Below the pieces are notes generated by a model. It had not been told where the DNA came from. It saw nothing but the letters and a program-made list of their open reading frames with translations, and made no database searches. Both the position numbers and the translations under genes were made by a program. A stretch of 57,060 bases of DNA from CAZCTC01 sp964501335 (GTDB lineage Bacteria > Chloroflexota > Anaerolineae > B4-G1 > SLSP01): assembly GCA_964501335.1 (NCBI GenBank), contig CAZCTC010000051.1, positions 1-57,060 on the forward strand. The letters are read 5' to 3'. Below are positions 26,795 to 34,854 of the stretch, piece after piece (within the stretch, counting starts at the first letter, position 1; each line of letters opens with the position of its first letter).

Positions 26795-26995
26795 ATGATT
26801 CGAGTCAACAATCGCGATGAAGTGGCCTGGGAAGAGGGCCTGACGGTAGCGCGGTTACTGGAACGGTTTAACTATATCCACCCGCATCTGGTCATTCGGG
26901 TCAATGGTGTGGTGGTGCCGGATGAGGAGTTCGAAAGCCGGCTGGTGCCGGAGGATTCTGAAGTCTGGGTGATCCATCTGATTGCAGGGGGATAG
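26795..26995 (+). CDS. MoaD/ThiS-like sulfur carrier protein
   Basis: 66 residues of ubiquitin-like beta-grasp type ending in the required Gly-Gly (VIHLIAGG). Such proteins carry sulfur as a C-terminal thiocarboxylate for molybdopterin or thiazole synthesis. Directly after the AOR gene (10 bp), which argues for pterin cofactor synthesis for that enzyme. A MoaD-like carrier is commonly seen beside AOR genes. ThiS function is less likely given the context. Confidence 0.82.
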   Translation: MIRVNNRDEVAWEEGLTVARLLERFNYIHPHLVIRVNGVVVPDEEFESRLVPEDSEVWVIHLIAGG

Positions 26996-27012
26996 ATTCC
27001 GTTGAACCCAAT

Positions 27013-27051
27013 AAAAACAATCCCGCCGATTGGATCGGCGGGATTGTTTTT
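27013..27051 (+). terminator. Terminator of the AOR operon
   Basis: Perfect 18-bp stem (27013-27030 with 27034-27051), loop TGG, ending in a T-run. About 17 nt after the MoaD-like stop. Confidence 0.85.
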
Positions 27052-27144
27052 TATGCAATGCGGCAAAAAGTAACCGGGCTTTTTTTAAGACGGCACTTCT
27101 TCTATGGTTGTATTTTCGTGCTGTCAGAGTGAATGCCGGAGTTT

Positions 27145-27981
27145 TTAAGCGGAAGTTTTGGCCAGAGCGTAAACTTTACGCAGGTTGGCCATGTGCAACT
27201 CATGGCTGGCGATGCCCAGCGGTACACGTTCCAGGCCACAGGATTCCAGCGGGATTTTCTGGATTTCCTTATCCCCTTTGCCGTCTTTGGCGACTTTGCT
27301 GGCTTTTTTGTACACGCATTCCAGGTAATGGATGTATTTGTCCAGCACATCCTGTACTTCGCCGCGCAGGATCACTTCGCCGTGGCCCTGGACGACAGTT
27401 TCGGGGGCCAGCGTTTTGATGGCCTGTAAGGTCTGGATTTCCTGTTCCAGGTCGCCATTGACGATGCTGGGGATGGCCATGACGGAATCTCCGGCGATCA
27501 GAACGCGGTCTTCTTCAATGAAGACGCCGATGTTGTCGGCGGTATGGCCCGGAAGGTGGATCAGGCGCAAGGTTTTGTCGCCGGCTTTCAGCGTCATTTC
27601 CCCTTCCGTGAAGGTAATCGTCGGGATACGTAAGGAAACCGATTCAAAGGCCGGATCACTGGTGCGAGCCTGGGCAAGCGATTTTTCCCCAAATTCCAGC
27701 AGCTTTTGGCGGCAAAGTTCGTGGGAAACCAGATCCAGGTTTGAAGGAAAGGCGGAGAGCCCGTAGACATGATCGATATGATGATGGGTGAGGATCAGGG
27801 AGTGAAAATGTCCGCCTCCCCGCTGTTCCAGAAACCGTGCGATCTGGCGGGACTCATCCGGGAAGGGGAGGGTATCGACTACCACAACACCTTCACTGGT
27901 GAGCAACGCCACGGAATTGACCATTGCATAGCGGTCGCTGGTGAACAGAAAAATCTCTTCTGAAACGCGTTCCCAGAGCAT
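27145..27981 (-). CDS. MBL-fold metallohydrolase
   Basis: 278 residues from ATG 27981, with GGTGG 8 nt upstream. A GTG at 27993 is an alternative. Metal-binding HHHIDHVYG (H-x-H-x-D-H), a further ligand His in PGHTADNIG, Asp in IAGDSVMAIP and His in VQGHGEVIL. C-terminal 75 residues are helical and charged. Substrate unknown. Own promoter (28080-28108). It is cytoplasmic and not adjacent to any pathway gene that would explain it. The AOR operon converges on it. Confidence 0.82.
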   Translation of the reverse strand: MLWERVSEEIFLFTSDRYAMVNSVALLTSEGVVVVDTLPFPDESRQIARFLEQRGGGHFHSLILTHHHIDHVYGLSAFPSNLDLVSHELCRQKLLEFGEKSLAQARTSDPAFESVSLRIPTITFTEGEMTLKAGDKTLRLIHLPGHTADNIGVFIEEDRVLIAGDSVMAIPSIVNGDLEQEIQTLQAIKTLAPETVVQGHGEVILRGEVQDVLDKYIHYLECVYKKASKVAKDGKGDKEIQKIPLESCGLERVPLGIASHELHMANLRKVYALAKTSA

Positions 27982-28079
27982 TCGATAAACCACCGTTCAT
28001 AAAGTTAGGATATCGCTTTTAGCGTTTTGCCCAAATCCACCAACGGGTGACCGTGTACTGGGGGAGCCGGGGTAGGAAG

Positions 28080-28108
28080 AGCATAACATAAGGCCTTTGA
28101 AAAGTCAA
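28080..28108 (-). promoter_or_regulatory. Promoter of the MBL hydrolase
   Basis: On the minus strand: TTGACT (28108-28103), 17-bp spacer, TATGCT (28085-28080). Close to sigma-70 consensus, about 95 nt before the ATG. Confidence 0.65.
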
Positions 28109-28151
28109 GGCAACTTTACATAAAAATAAAAAGGTGAAATCATTTTTAAAT

Positions 28152-28361
28152 AAAAAAACCGCCCTCCGAAGAGGGCGGCGATAAGGAAGCCCCGCCATGC
28201 CGTGTGCCGAAAGTTTTGACCCTGCTGACGCAGGTGGGAACCTGCCCGATAGCTTCGCCTTGCCCGAGGGCTACCGCTTCGCTATCTTTATAGGGACAAG
28301 GGCTCCCTTATGATAAACTGTTGGCTCAAAACCCCGTCTGGCATCACGTGCATGGCAGGGT
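28152..28361 (-). ncRNA. ssrS: 6S-like RNA transcription unit
   Basis: A minus-strand unit with its own promoter (28368-28395) and intrinsic terminator (stem 28159-28178, then a run of seven T). The ends form a long interrupted stem (CCCTGCCATGC, CGTG and TGCC of the 5-prime side with GGCA, CACG and GCATGGCGGGG of the 3-prime side). The interior has several hairpins (GATAGC/GCTATC; GCAGG/CCTGC; AGGGA/TCCCT). Length of about 210 nt, a rod shape with closing stem, and a conserved-looking GGGGTTTTGAGCC near the 5-prime side fit 6S RNA, which binds sigma-70 RNA polymerase. The perfect pairing potential GTTTTGA/TCAAAAC is not what an open central bubble would predict, so another structured RNA is possible. 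Confidence 0.55.
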
Positions 28362-28367
28362 GTGGCT

Positions 28368-28395
28368 ATAATACCACAGTTCACTGAGAAGGCAA
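28368..28395 (-). promoter_or_regulatory. Promoter of the 6S-like RNA
   Basis: Minus strand: TTGCCT (28395-28390), 16-bp spacer, TATTAT (28373-28368). Transcription would begin near 28361. Confidence 0.6.
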
Positions 28396-28401
28396 GGGTT
28401 T

Positions 28402-29463
28402 TTAAAAGGGTTGAAGGGCGGTCTGCATGAGGCGCAGCCAGTTATCGCCCAGGATGGCGGCGATGTCGCGGGCGTTGTAGCCGCGTTGTTCCAACATTTT
28501 TTCCAGGAGGACGAGATCGCCGATAGTATTGATCGGTTCGGGGACCGATTCCACGCCAAAGCCGCCGTCATAATCGGAGCCGATGCCGACGTGGGCGGCG
28601 TCACCGATGCATTGGCAGACGTGATCGATGGCTTCGATGAAGCGCTGTAACGGCAGGCGAGGATTGCCGGGCTTCCAGTCGGCCTGGAGCATGCGATTGT
28701 AGGGGATCAGGCCGATTACGCCGTCGCGTTCGGCGATGCGGCGGAGCATGGCATCGGAAAGCATGCGGGGGCGATCGACGAAGGCGCGCGGGTTGGCATG
28801 GCTGGCGGCGATCGGGCCGGGGTATTTTTCCAGGGCTTCCCAGGCGGCTTCTTCCCAGAGATGGCTGAGATCCAGCAGGAGAGGGTATTGGGCCATGCGT
28901 TTGAGCAGTTCTTTTCCGGCGGCGGTGAAGGGGCCGGGGGCATTGTTCCCGCCGGCGTAACGGGTGCCGAGGGCCCAGGAGGGCATGAGGCCCCGGAGGC
29001 CCCGTTCGACCCACCAGGGCAATTCATCGGGGGTGAGGATGGGATCGGCGCCCTCCATGATGATGAAGATGCCCAGGCGCGGTTGTGGCTGGGGCCACCC
29101 GTTTAAGACGGTGGCCAGATCGGTGGCTTTTTGCAGCAGGTAGATGGTTTCGTCTTCATCGGCCAGCCGGTGATAGTAGTCCAGCTGGGCGATGGCTTGC
29201 TGGTGGGCCTCCTGGGGTGTGTGATAGACTGGCAGGCCTTCGCTTTCTTCCGAGGCGGGTTCTACAAAGAGGCTGCCGCCGAAGAGGGCGATCTTTCCCC
29301 GCATTTCAGGCAGACTGGCCAGACAGCCGGTGTAGGGAGCGGGGGTGGGCGGGGCTTGTTGTTCCTGGCGGCGGATTTGGGAGACCGGGAGACGCAGATC
29401 GCGTTTTTTGATGACGGCATTGTAGGCGAAATCGAGGTGAGCATCGATGATGCGTACAGTCAT
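28402..29463 (-). CDS. Membrane dipeptidase (peptidase family M19)
   Basis: 353 residues, ATG shortly after GGAGGA. Family M19 zinc dipeptidases cleave dipeptides, including D-residue ones. Seen here: DAHLDFAYN (first zinc ligands H-x-D), GADPILT, LLDLSHLWEEAAWEAL and ASHANPRAF (further His ligands), and GSDYDGGFG near the C-terminus. No signal peptide, so cytoplasmic, as in most bacterial members. Single gene; the 6S-like RNA unit begins right after its stop. Exact substrate unknown. Confidence 0.88.
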   Translation of the reverse strand: MTVRIIDAHLDFAYNAVIKKRDLRLPVSQIRRQEQQAPPTPAPYTGCLASLPEMRGKIALFGGSLFVEPASEESEGLPVYHTPQEAHQQAIAQLDYYHRLADEDETIYLLQKATDLATVLNGWPQPQPRLGIFIIMEGADPILTPDELPWWVERGLRGLMPSWALGTRYAGGNNAPGPFTAAGKELLKRMAQYPLLLDLSHLWEEAAWEALEKYPGPIAASHANPRAFVDRPRMLSDAMLRRIAERDGVIGLIPYNRMLQADWKPGNPRLPLQRFIEAIDHVCQCIGDAAHVGIGSDYDGGFGVESVPEPINTIGDLVLLEKMLEQRGYNARDIAAILGDNWLRLMQTALQPF

Positions 29464-29625
29464 AGTTCCTCCGATTCGGGCGGCGATTTGGGATGCATCA
29501 CTTTTTGTTAATAGGCGGAAATTTACGGAGGGAGTATAATGCTGTTAATGGGTTTGACAAGGTTGGCTGTTGGTTGAGATGAGATTGATCCGTTTTAATT
29601 TTTCTCAAGAATGGTGAAGAGGAAG

Positions 29626-30342
29626 ATGACAAATTCAACGGGATATATGCTGGTGATGGAAGAAGGGCCCCAGATCGGCGTGCAGATCGAGCTGATTCCG
29701 GGGACGAGTGTGGAAATTGGCCGTGATCCCGAAAATACAATTATCATTAACGATCCTCGCATTTCCCGGCATCATGCCCGGATTTTCTTTGCTTCGGATG
29801 GATCGGTATTGGTGGAGGATCTGGGCAGTACGAATGGAACCTTCATCAATGGGGCGCAGGTGAGCACGGCCCAACCGGCCGTGGTGGGCGATCAGATCGG
29901 GCTGGCGGACTTTGTGCGCTTTAGAGTCGAAGCGCCCGTGCAAGCGGCGACGGTGCCCTGGCCGCCGCCGCCGGTTCCGCTGCCGCCAGATCGGCCGCTG
30001 CCGCCCCCGCCGTCGGCGGGACCGACGCCTTTGGCCAATGATTACCCGCCTCCCATGGAACGCCGGGATTATGTAGAGCCCGGGCCGCCGCAGCCGCCGG
30101 TGGAAGCGGTTCGTTCCTGGCCGGCGACCTCGCCCGATATGGGCAATTTAAACCCGTCGCCGGCGGATGCCGGGGGAATTCCGGAAGCGCCGCCGGCGAA
30201 ACCACGTCCGGTTGCGCTCTATGTGGCGATTGGATGCGCTGGGTTGTTGTTGATTTGTTGTGTGGTGGTAGCCGTTTCCCTGTGGTTTGCGCCGCAATCC
30301 TTTTACGATCAGATTTTCAGTATGTTGGGGATTCAGATCTAG
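29626..30342 (+). CDS. FHA-domain membrane-anchored protein
   Basis: 238 residues from ATG 29626, with AGAGG just upstream. The ATG at 29611 is also possible. FHA domain (about 20-105) with GRDPENTIIINDPRISRHHA and GSTNGTF, the phosphothreonine-binding residues. Then a Pro-rich linker of about 80 residues and a single C-terminal membrane helix (LYVAIGCAGLLLICCVVVAV). It probably reads phosphothreonine marks set by PknB-type kinases such as the one at 40152. A TATAAT sits at 29535, but I see no matched -35 box. Confidence 0.85.
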   Translation: MTNSTGYMLVMEEGPQIGVQIELIPGTSVEIGRDPENTIIINDPRISRHHARIFFASDGSVLVEDLGSTNGTFINGAQVSTAQPAVVGDQIGLADFVRFRVEAPVQAATVPWPPPPVPLPPDRPLPPPPSAGPTPLANDYPPPMERRDYVEPGPPQPPVEAVRSWPATSPDMGNLNPSPADAGGIPEAPPAKPRPVALYVAIGCAGLLLICCVVVAVSLWFAPQSFYDQIFSMLGIQI

Positions 30343-30366
30343 CAAAAGCTTCGGGCTTGAATTTTT

Positions 30367-30401
30367 AATTCGCGCGTTCTTTTTAAGAGAACGCGCGAAT
30401 T
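30367..30401 (+). terminator. Terminator after the FHA gene
   Basis: 14-bp stem AATTCGCGCGTTCT / AGAACGCGCGAATT, loop of 7 nt, 25 nt after the stop codon. Confidence 0.7.
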
Positions 30402-30424
30402 TGTTATTGTGCGATCAGCCTTTT

Positions 30425-30544
30425 AGTATCCCGCAAAAGGCTTTTGTGTGGACCGCAGCGCCGCACGGTGCGAAGCAGGCAAAGAGAGTTTTTTGTTTGT
30501 GTTTTTTTCTTTTATTTGTTTGCCGGGTTAACCGTCCAGGTTGG
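30425..30544 (+). repeat. Intergenic element with decayed hairpin
   Basis: agtatcccgcaaaaggctttt, gaagcaggcaaagagagttttttgtttgtg and gggttaaccgtccaggttgg keep the order of the full element, but the hairpin is replaced by a T-rich tract. Confidence 0.65.
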
Positions 30545-30635
30545 AAAATAAACAAATTTGCGACAGGTTTGTTATAAGTTGGTGACAGGGGTGCGGTAGA
30601 CTCTTTTCAGTTCTCAGGAATGAAGAGGGGGTACT

Positions 30636-32792
30636 ATGAAGCGTTGGGTTGGAGGGCGGTGGCTGGGGGTGCGGTTGTTATTGTCGATGGTGGTGTTGGT
30701 TTTGACTTATGGGCCGGTTTCGGTGAGGGCCGCGGGCGACGGCGATGGGTGGGTCATGCCGGCGGATCGGCCGGCAGTGGTTCTGTTGCGGCGGAGCCGG
30801 GTGCCATCTCCCAAGGGGCGGGGTGATGTTTTGGTCCCGGCCGATTTGGCGACGGATGCGGTCGCGCAGCGGGCGAGCGAAGTTTTCTCGGAGCGGGGAG
30901 GCTATCTTTATTTTTCTTTACGCCTGCATCAACTGGTTAAGAATTACCTTGCGCATGATCCGGCCCTGAGTGTTGAAGAGCGGGCGATCCTGGCCGAACC
31001 GACTTATTTTTTCCTTTCCGATCGGGTGGGCGGTTTTCCCGGCGATGGTTTCTGGCTGGAGCAACCGAACGGGGAGTTGCGCGATTTACGCCACGTGCCC
31101 TTTGTCGATGTTCCGGTAACGCTGGAGAAGCTGAGTGGAGATCATTTCGGGGATACGGATCAGATTTTCCCTCACGAGTTGGGGCATATTCTGCTGCGGG
31201 AGTTGATCGGAGATACGTCGCAATCGATGACGGCGGCGGTGCATTACACTACCGTGCGTACCGACCCCTGGAAGGCCTTCGATGAAGGGTGGGGAGAACA
31301 TTTCGAGCCGGAGGCGATGGATCGCGGGCTGCATCCGGCGTTAACTGCGGCCCGGGCGGCGCCGTTGCCCACGGTTTATGGCGGCTGGTACGCCCGTTTT
31401 GATCGGGAACAGCGCCAGGGCTGTCTCTTTTGTCCGGCCAATTTGCTCTTTCTGGCCTGGCATGAGCCGGGCGAAAATCAACTGCGGGACGGCGGGGTGC
31501 GGGAGAACCGGTTCAGCCTTCGAGTCGAGCTGCCGGGCGAGCTGTTGAGCGACGATCGACCGGCCTATGAGGCGCAGCTTTACCGGGATGTGGTGCCGCC
31601 GGAGCCTGGAGCGATGTCCAACAATGGAGCGCAGCAGCTTTCCAGTGAAGGGGTGGTGGCTACCTTTTTCTACCGGTTGATGGGGGATGCCCGATTGCAG
31701 GCGAGCTATCGGGAGCCGGCCTTTTACGAGCCCTTTTTATTGCCGGACCGGAAGGCGGATTGGAGTCAGGTGCGGCCGGAGGAGCTTTTCACGCCGCAGG
31801 AGAATGTCTATCTGAAGGTCTTCGATGTGATGGCCCGGTCGGTGAATTGGAAGGTGGGGGAGGCACCGGGGCCGCTGGTGCAGTTTGTGCGGGGGTATGC
31901 GGAGCGTTTTCCCGATGAAGCCGGGGTGATCTATGAGATTTTTCTCGAAGTGACGCACGGGGCCACGATGGATCCGGCGGCCGGATTGCATGGGGCCGAG
32001 CCGGGTTATCTGGCAGGGTTGAAGCAGACGGTGTTGCAGGACGCGCAGCAACTCGATGCGGCGTTGGGGCCGCAGTTCTGGCTGCTCAATGAGGATGTTG
32101 AGGGTGGATTGGGGGTGCTGCGTTATTTCCCGTTGCGCGCTCCCCTGGCTGTGGATCTCAATGCGGCCGATGTGACGGATCTAAGGATGATTTCGGGTGT
32201 GGATGCAGGGCTGGCGCAGCGGTTGGTGGCGGCGCGTGACCGCCATGGACACTGGCACAGTCTGGAGGAAGTGGCGGAGGTAGACGGTGTCTCACCCGAG
32301 GTGCTGGGGCGGTTGCAGTCCATGCAGGCAGCAGTGACGGAGTTGGCGGCGGAAGAGCCGGCTGCGGGCGACGAAGGCGATGATTCTTTTTTCCAATCTT
32401 TGATGGTCCCGATGTTGATCGGTTCGTATGTCGTGGCGGCTGTTTTTCAACTGGGGCGTTTATGGCTGGCGGCGGGACTGTTGGCCGCCGGGGTGGGGGC
32501 AGTGGCACGCCGTTGGAACGGGGTGGGGAAGGTTGGGTCGCGAACCGGATGGCGGCGGGCCCGTCGGGCTTTGGGGTGGGGTCTGAAGGTGGTCTTTCCG
32601 GCTATGGTGCTCAGTTTGTTGATCTATGCGGGCCTGGGAACGGCGATGCCGTTAATGCTGGGCGTAGGAGGGACTTTGCTGGGCGGTGGCCTTCTTTGGT
32701 TACGGCATGGCCGGAAGTTCAGTCGGGAGTGGCTGCCCGATTGGCTGGCCTGGGCGGTGGGGTGTGGGGTGATCGCTTTTTTCTATAACTGA
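30636..32792 (+). CDS. HELGH metallopeptidase-like membrane protein with HhH domain
   Basis: 718 residues, ATG after AGAGGGGG. N-terminal signal peptide (about 1-32). The segment FPHELGHILLREL near residue 179 contains H-E-x-x-H, a zinc-peptidase hallmark; I cannot assign the third ligand with certainty (EGWGEHFEPEA 40 residues later is a candidate). Near 500-560 lies a helix-hairpin-helix pair of the ComEA kind (DLNAADVTDLRMISGVDAGL). The C-terminal 130 residues contain about four membrane helices. An exported, membrane-anchored peptidase is likely. ComEA-like HhH domains bind DNA, so the combination is odd. I know of no named family with this exact architecture. Confidence 0.6.
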   Translation: MKRWVGGRWLGVRLLLSMVVLVLTYGPVSVRAAGDGDGWVMPADRPAVVLLRRSRVPSPKGRGDVLVPADLATDAVAQRASEVFSERGGYLYFSLRLHQLVKNYLAHDPALSVEERAILAEPTYFFLSDRVGGFPGDGFWLEQPNGELRDLRHVPFVDVPVTLEKLSGDHFGDTDQIFPHELGHILLRELIGDTSQSMTAAVHYTTVRTDPWKAFDEGWGEHFEPEAMDRGLHPALTAARAAPLPTVYGGWYARFDREQRQGCLFCPANLLFLAWHEPGENQLRDGGVRENRFSLRVELPGELLSDDRPAYEAQLYRDVVPPEPGAMSNNGAQQLSSEGVVATFFYRLMGDARLQASYREPAFYEPFLLPDRKADWSQVRPEELFTPQENVYLKVFDVMARSVNWKVGEAPGPLVQFVRGYAERFPDEAGVIYEIFLEVTHGATMDPAAGLHGAEPGYLAGLKQTVLQDAQQLDAALGPQFWLLNEDVEGGLGVLRYFPLRAPLAVDLNAADVTDLRMISGVDAGLAQRLVAARDRHGHWHSLEEVAEVDGVSPEVLGRLQSMQAAVTELAAEEPAAGDEGDDSFFQSLMVPMLIGSYVVAAVFQLGRLWLAAGLLAAGVGAVARRWNGVGKVGSRTGWRRARRALGWGLKVVFPAMVLSLLIYAGLGTAMPLMLGVGGTLLGGGLLWLRHGRKFSREWLPDWLAWAVGCGVIAFFYN

Positions 32793-32804
32793 AGTGTGAG
32801 ATAT

Positions 32805-32836
32805 CCTTCGCGCGCTCCAGCCGGGGCGCGCGAAGG
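32805..32836. terminator. Bidirectional hairpin between convergent genes
   Basis: 11-bp stem CCTTCGCGCGC / GCGCGCGAAGG with a 10-nt loop. It lies between the stops at 32792 (plus) and 32852 (minus). T-runs are weak. Confidence 0.5.
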
Positions 32837-32851
32837 GTAGGGATCAGTTTT

Positions 32852-34336
32852 TTAGTTGAACCAGGGTTGGATGACCGCATCGAGGTCGCGGCCGGAGATT
32901 TCCCGGGCCAGCTGGAGAAAATCATTGGTGGTGGCGACCCGATAGCGGTAACGGTTCAGATAGGTCTGTAAAAGGCTGAAGAAGGTTTCATCGCCGAGTT
33001 CTTTTCTCAAGGTGTCGATAAAAAGGGCGCTGTGGCTGTAGACTGTAGTGCGGTAACTGGTCCAGTTGGAGAAGCTGGTGGCCGGCGTGTTGAGGGGCGG
33101 TTGTTTGGGGCTGCGCAGGCCGTAGCTGCTTTTCCAGGCGGCGAGCATGCCGTCGCCGGAGGCTTTGCCGTAAGTTTCTTCCATGTAAAGAGCGGCGGAG
33201 TAGGAGGCCAGTCCTTCATCCAGCCAGGGTTCAGTGATCTGGTTGTCGCCGACGAGATGGTACCACCATTGATGGGCGATTTCATGGACGAGCAGGTAAC
33301 GGTAGTTGCCGGGACTGCTGAGCCGCTGGCGATATTCAACAAAGATCATTCCTGAGAATTCATAGCCGCCGATGGTGACGGCGGTATCGACCACATCCAG
33401 TTCATTGGCGGGATAGGGGCCGAAGCGTCGGGTGTAGGCGGTGTAGGCTTCGGCGATCATTTCCTGGGCGCGAGCGGCGGAGAGTCCGGCGCGACCGGTA
33501 GGAAGGGTGTAGTAGTTCAGGGTGACTCCGTCGATGACGGTCTGGCGGTGTTCAAACTGGCGGCTGAGGGCGACGGCGAAGTCGCGGGCGGGGCCGCTGA
33601 CGATGTGCCAGACCGCCGATCCGTCTTCAAGCCGGCGTTCCAGTACGGTTCCGGTTGAGGCCAGCTGGTAGTCGGCCGGGATGCGCAGGTTGACTTCAAA
33701 GAGGCCGATATCGGCCAGGATGGCATCGCCGACGCGGGGGATTTCAGGGGTCTGCCAGCCGTTCTGGTAGAGGGTCAGGGTGGGATACCAGCCGGCGAGG
33801 CTGGTGATGGTGCCGAGCTGGCTGAAGATGCCGTATCCCTGACGGCAGTGGCGAGGCAGGGTGGCATTGAAATCCAGCTGGATGGTGGCGGCGGTGCCGG
33901 GATCCAGGGGCGGATCGAGCGGCAGGTGCAGAACGATTCCCTTTTGAGTCAGATTGAAGGGGATAGGAAGGCCGTCTCGTTGGGCTGCGGTGACGGTCAG
34001 CGATCCGCCGCCGTAGATGGAGCGGGCGTTGGGCAGGAGCTGGAAAATCAGATCGGGCAGGGAAGCGCCGGTGGTGTTGGTGTACCGGAGTTCCAGCCGA
34101 CCATTCAGAGAGGCGGTACGGGGATCGACGGTGGCATTGATGGTATAACGCGGGGCGGCGCTGAGGGCGTCGAGATCGCCTTGAAATTCGGGGCGCAGGG
34201 CGGCGGCCTGGCGTTCCAGGTAGGGATCGCGGGCGGGGCGCAGCGCGAGGATGGTGGGTAGATAGTGGCTGAGCAGGGATAACACCAGCCCGGTCAAGAG
34301 GGGCCATGATTTCCAGGATAGGGGGAGATATTTCAT
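32852..34336 (-). CDS. M1-family metallopeptidase (membrane-anchored)
   Basis: 494 residues. A hydrophobic N-terminal segment (about 10-30) suggests a signal anchor. The N-terminal beta domain is followed by the catalytic gluzincin domain: GGYEFSGMIFVEY (resembling the GAMEN exopeptidase loop) and HEIAHQWW with the third zinc ligand in EPWLDEGLASYS. Shorter than classic aminopeptidase N (about 870), since the C-terminal helical domain is largely missing, as in compact bacterial M1 members. Cleaves N-terminal residues from peptides outside the membrane. No clear ribosome site. Confidence 0.85.
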   Translation of the reverse strand: MKYLPLSWKSWPLLTGLVLSLLSHYLPTILALRPARDPYLERQAAALRPEFQGDLDALSAAPRYTINATVDPRTASLNGRLELRYTNTTGASLPDLIFQLLPNARSIYGGGSLTVTAAQRDGLPIPFNLTQKGIVLHLPLDPPLDPGTAATIQLDFNATLPRHCRQGYGIFSQLGTITSLAGWYPTLTLYQNGWQTPEIPRVGDAILADIGLFEVNLRIPADYQLASTGTVLERRLEDGSAVWHIVSGPARDFAVALSRQFEHRQTVIDGVTLNYYTLPTGRAGLSAARAQEMIAEAYTAYTRRFGPYPANELDVVDTAVTIGGYEFSGMIFVEYRQRLSSPGNYRYLLVHEIAHQWWYHLVGDNQITEPWLDEGLASYSAALYMEETYGKASGDGMLAAWKSSYGLRSPKQPPLNTPATSFSNWTSYRTTVYSHSALFIDTLRKELGDETFFSLLQTYLNRYRYRVATTNDFLQLAREISGRDLDAVIQPWFN

Positions 34337-34446
34337 TACAGGTAAGGTCCTTTCCGGCGCGCCGGTTTGGGAATTGGCGCGACCTGGTTTTATTCAAGCG
34401 GGAGAGCTGCGGGAGGGGGATATAAGTCGCGTTACATCTTTTGGAA

Positions 34447-34695
34447 ATCTGTTCTGAAAACAGGCCTTTAGGGCATGGCCCCCGCCTTGTAACGTCTCGC
34501 AAATGATCTTTTGCCGGCCAGATATGACGCGCTATGCGAAGCAGGGGGAGAGAGTTATTTTTATTCATATTTTCGGCGGCTTCAGAAAGCTGCCGAAAAT
34601 AGGGGCTTTTTTCCAGATTAACCGCACAGGTTGATAATTTTTTTGTTTATGTATTGGTGCGCCTTCTGAGGCGCACCAATACATGGTTTTTTTCA
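34447..34695 (+). repeat. Full intergenic element plus second hairpin
   Basis: Most of the 518-bp gap before murJ. It begins with ctgttctgaaaacaggcc (34449-34466, reverse complement of the TATTTTCAGGACAG end). It continues with gggcatggcccccgccttgtaacgtctcgcaaatgatcttt and the chassis. Hairpin 1 is 34568-34601 (15 bp, one G-T pair, loop CAGA) and ccagattaaccgcacagg follows. Hairpin 2 is 34649-34684 (16 bp, loop TCTG) with a T-run after it. I see nothing recognisable in 34337-34446. Confidence 0.75.
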
Positions 34696-34730
34696 GAGCT
34701 ACCCCGGCGACGCGCGTTATTTGCAGGGGG

Positions 34731-34758
34731 TTGCTCTGGTGAAAATTGGGGTTATACT
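34731..34758 (+). promoter_or_regulatory. murJ promoter
   Basis: TTGCTC (34731-34736), 16-bp spacer, TATACT (34753-34758), about 95 nt before the start codon. Confidence 0.55.
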
Positions 34759-34854
34759 GCCGCAGGGCTAAGAGATGTTTCAACGTTTTGTGCTGCTGTT
34801 TTTCCTCTTCTGTCTTTTCCCATCTTTCATTTATTTATGGTATGGAGGTGCGTT

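Noticed and set aside
24514..26811. A 765-codon open frame antisense to the AOR gene
   Set aside because: It lies wholly opposite a clearly recognisable AOR, is rich in His/Arg/Pro/Gln as expected for a shadow frame, and matches no domain.
28188..28367. The structured RNA read on the plus strand
   Set aside because: Promoter boxes and the T-run terminator are correctly placed only for the minus strand.
34654..34854. Longer MurJ start at the ATG at 34654 or 34837
   Set aside because: No ribosome site, and the extra residues run through a repeat hairpin and the promoter; TTG 34855 has a strong GGAGGTG.
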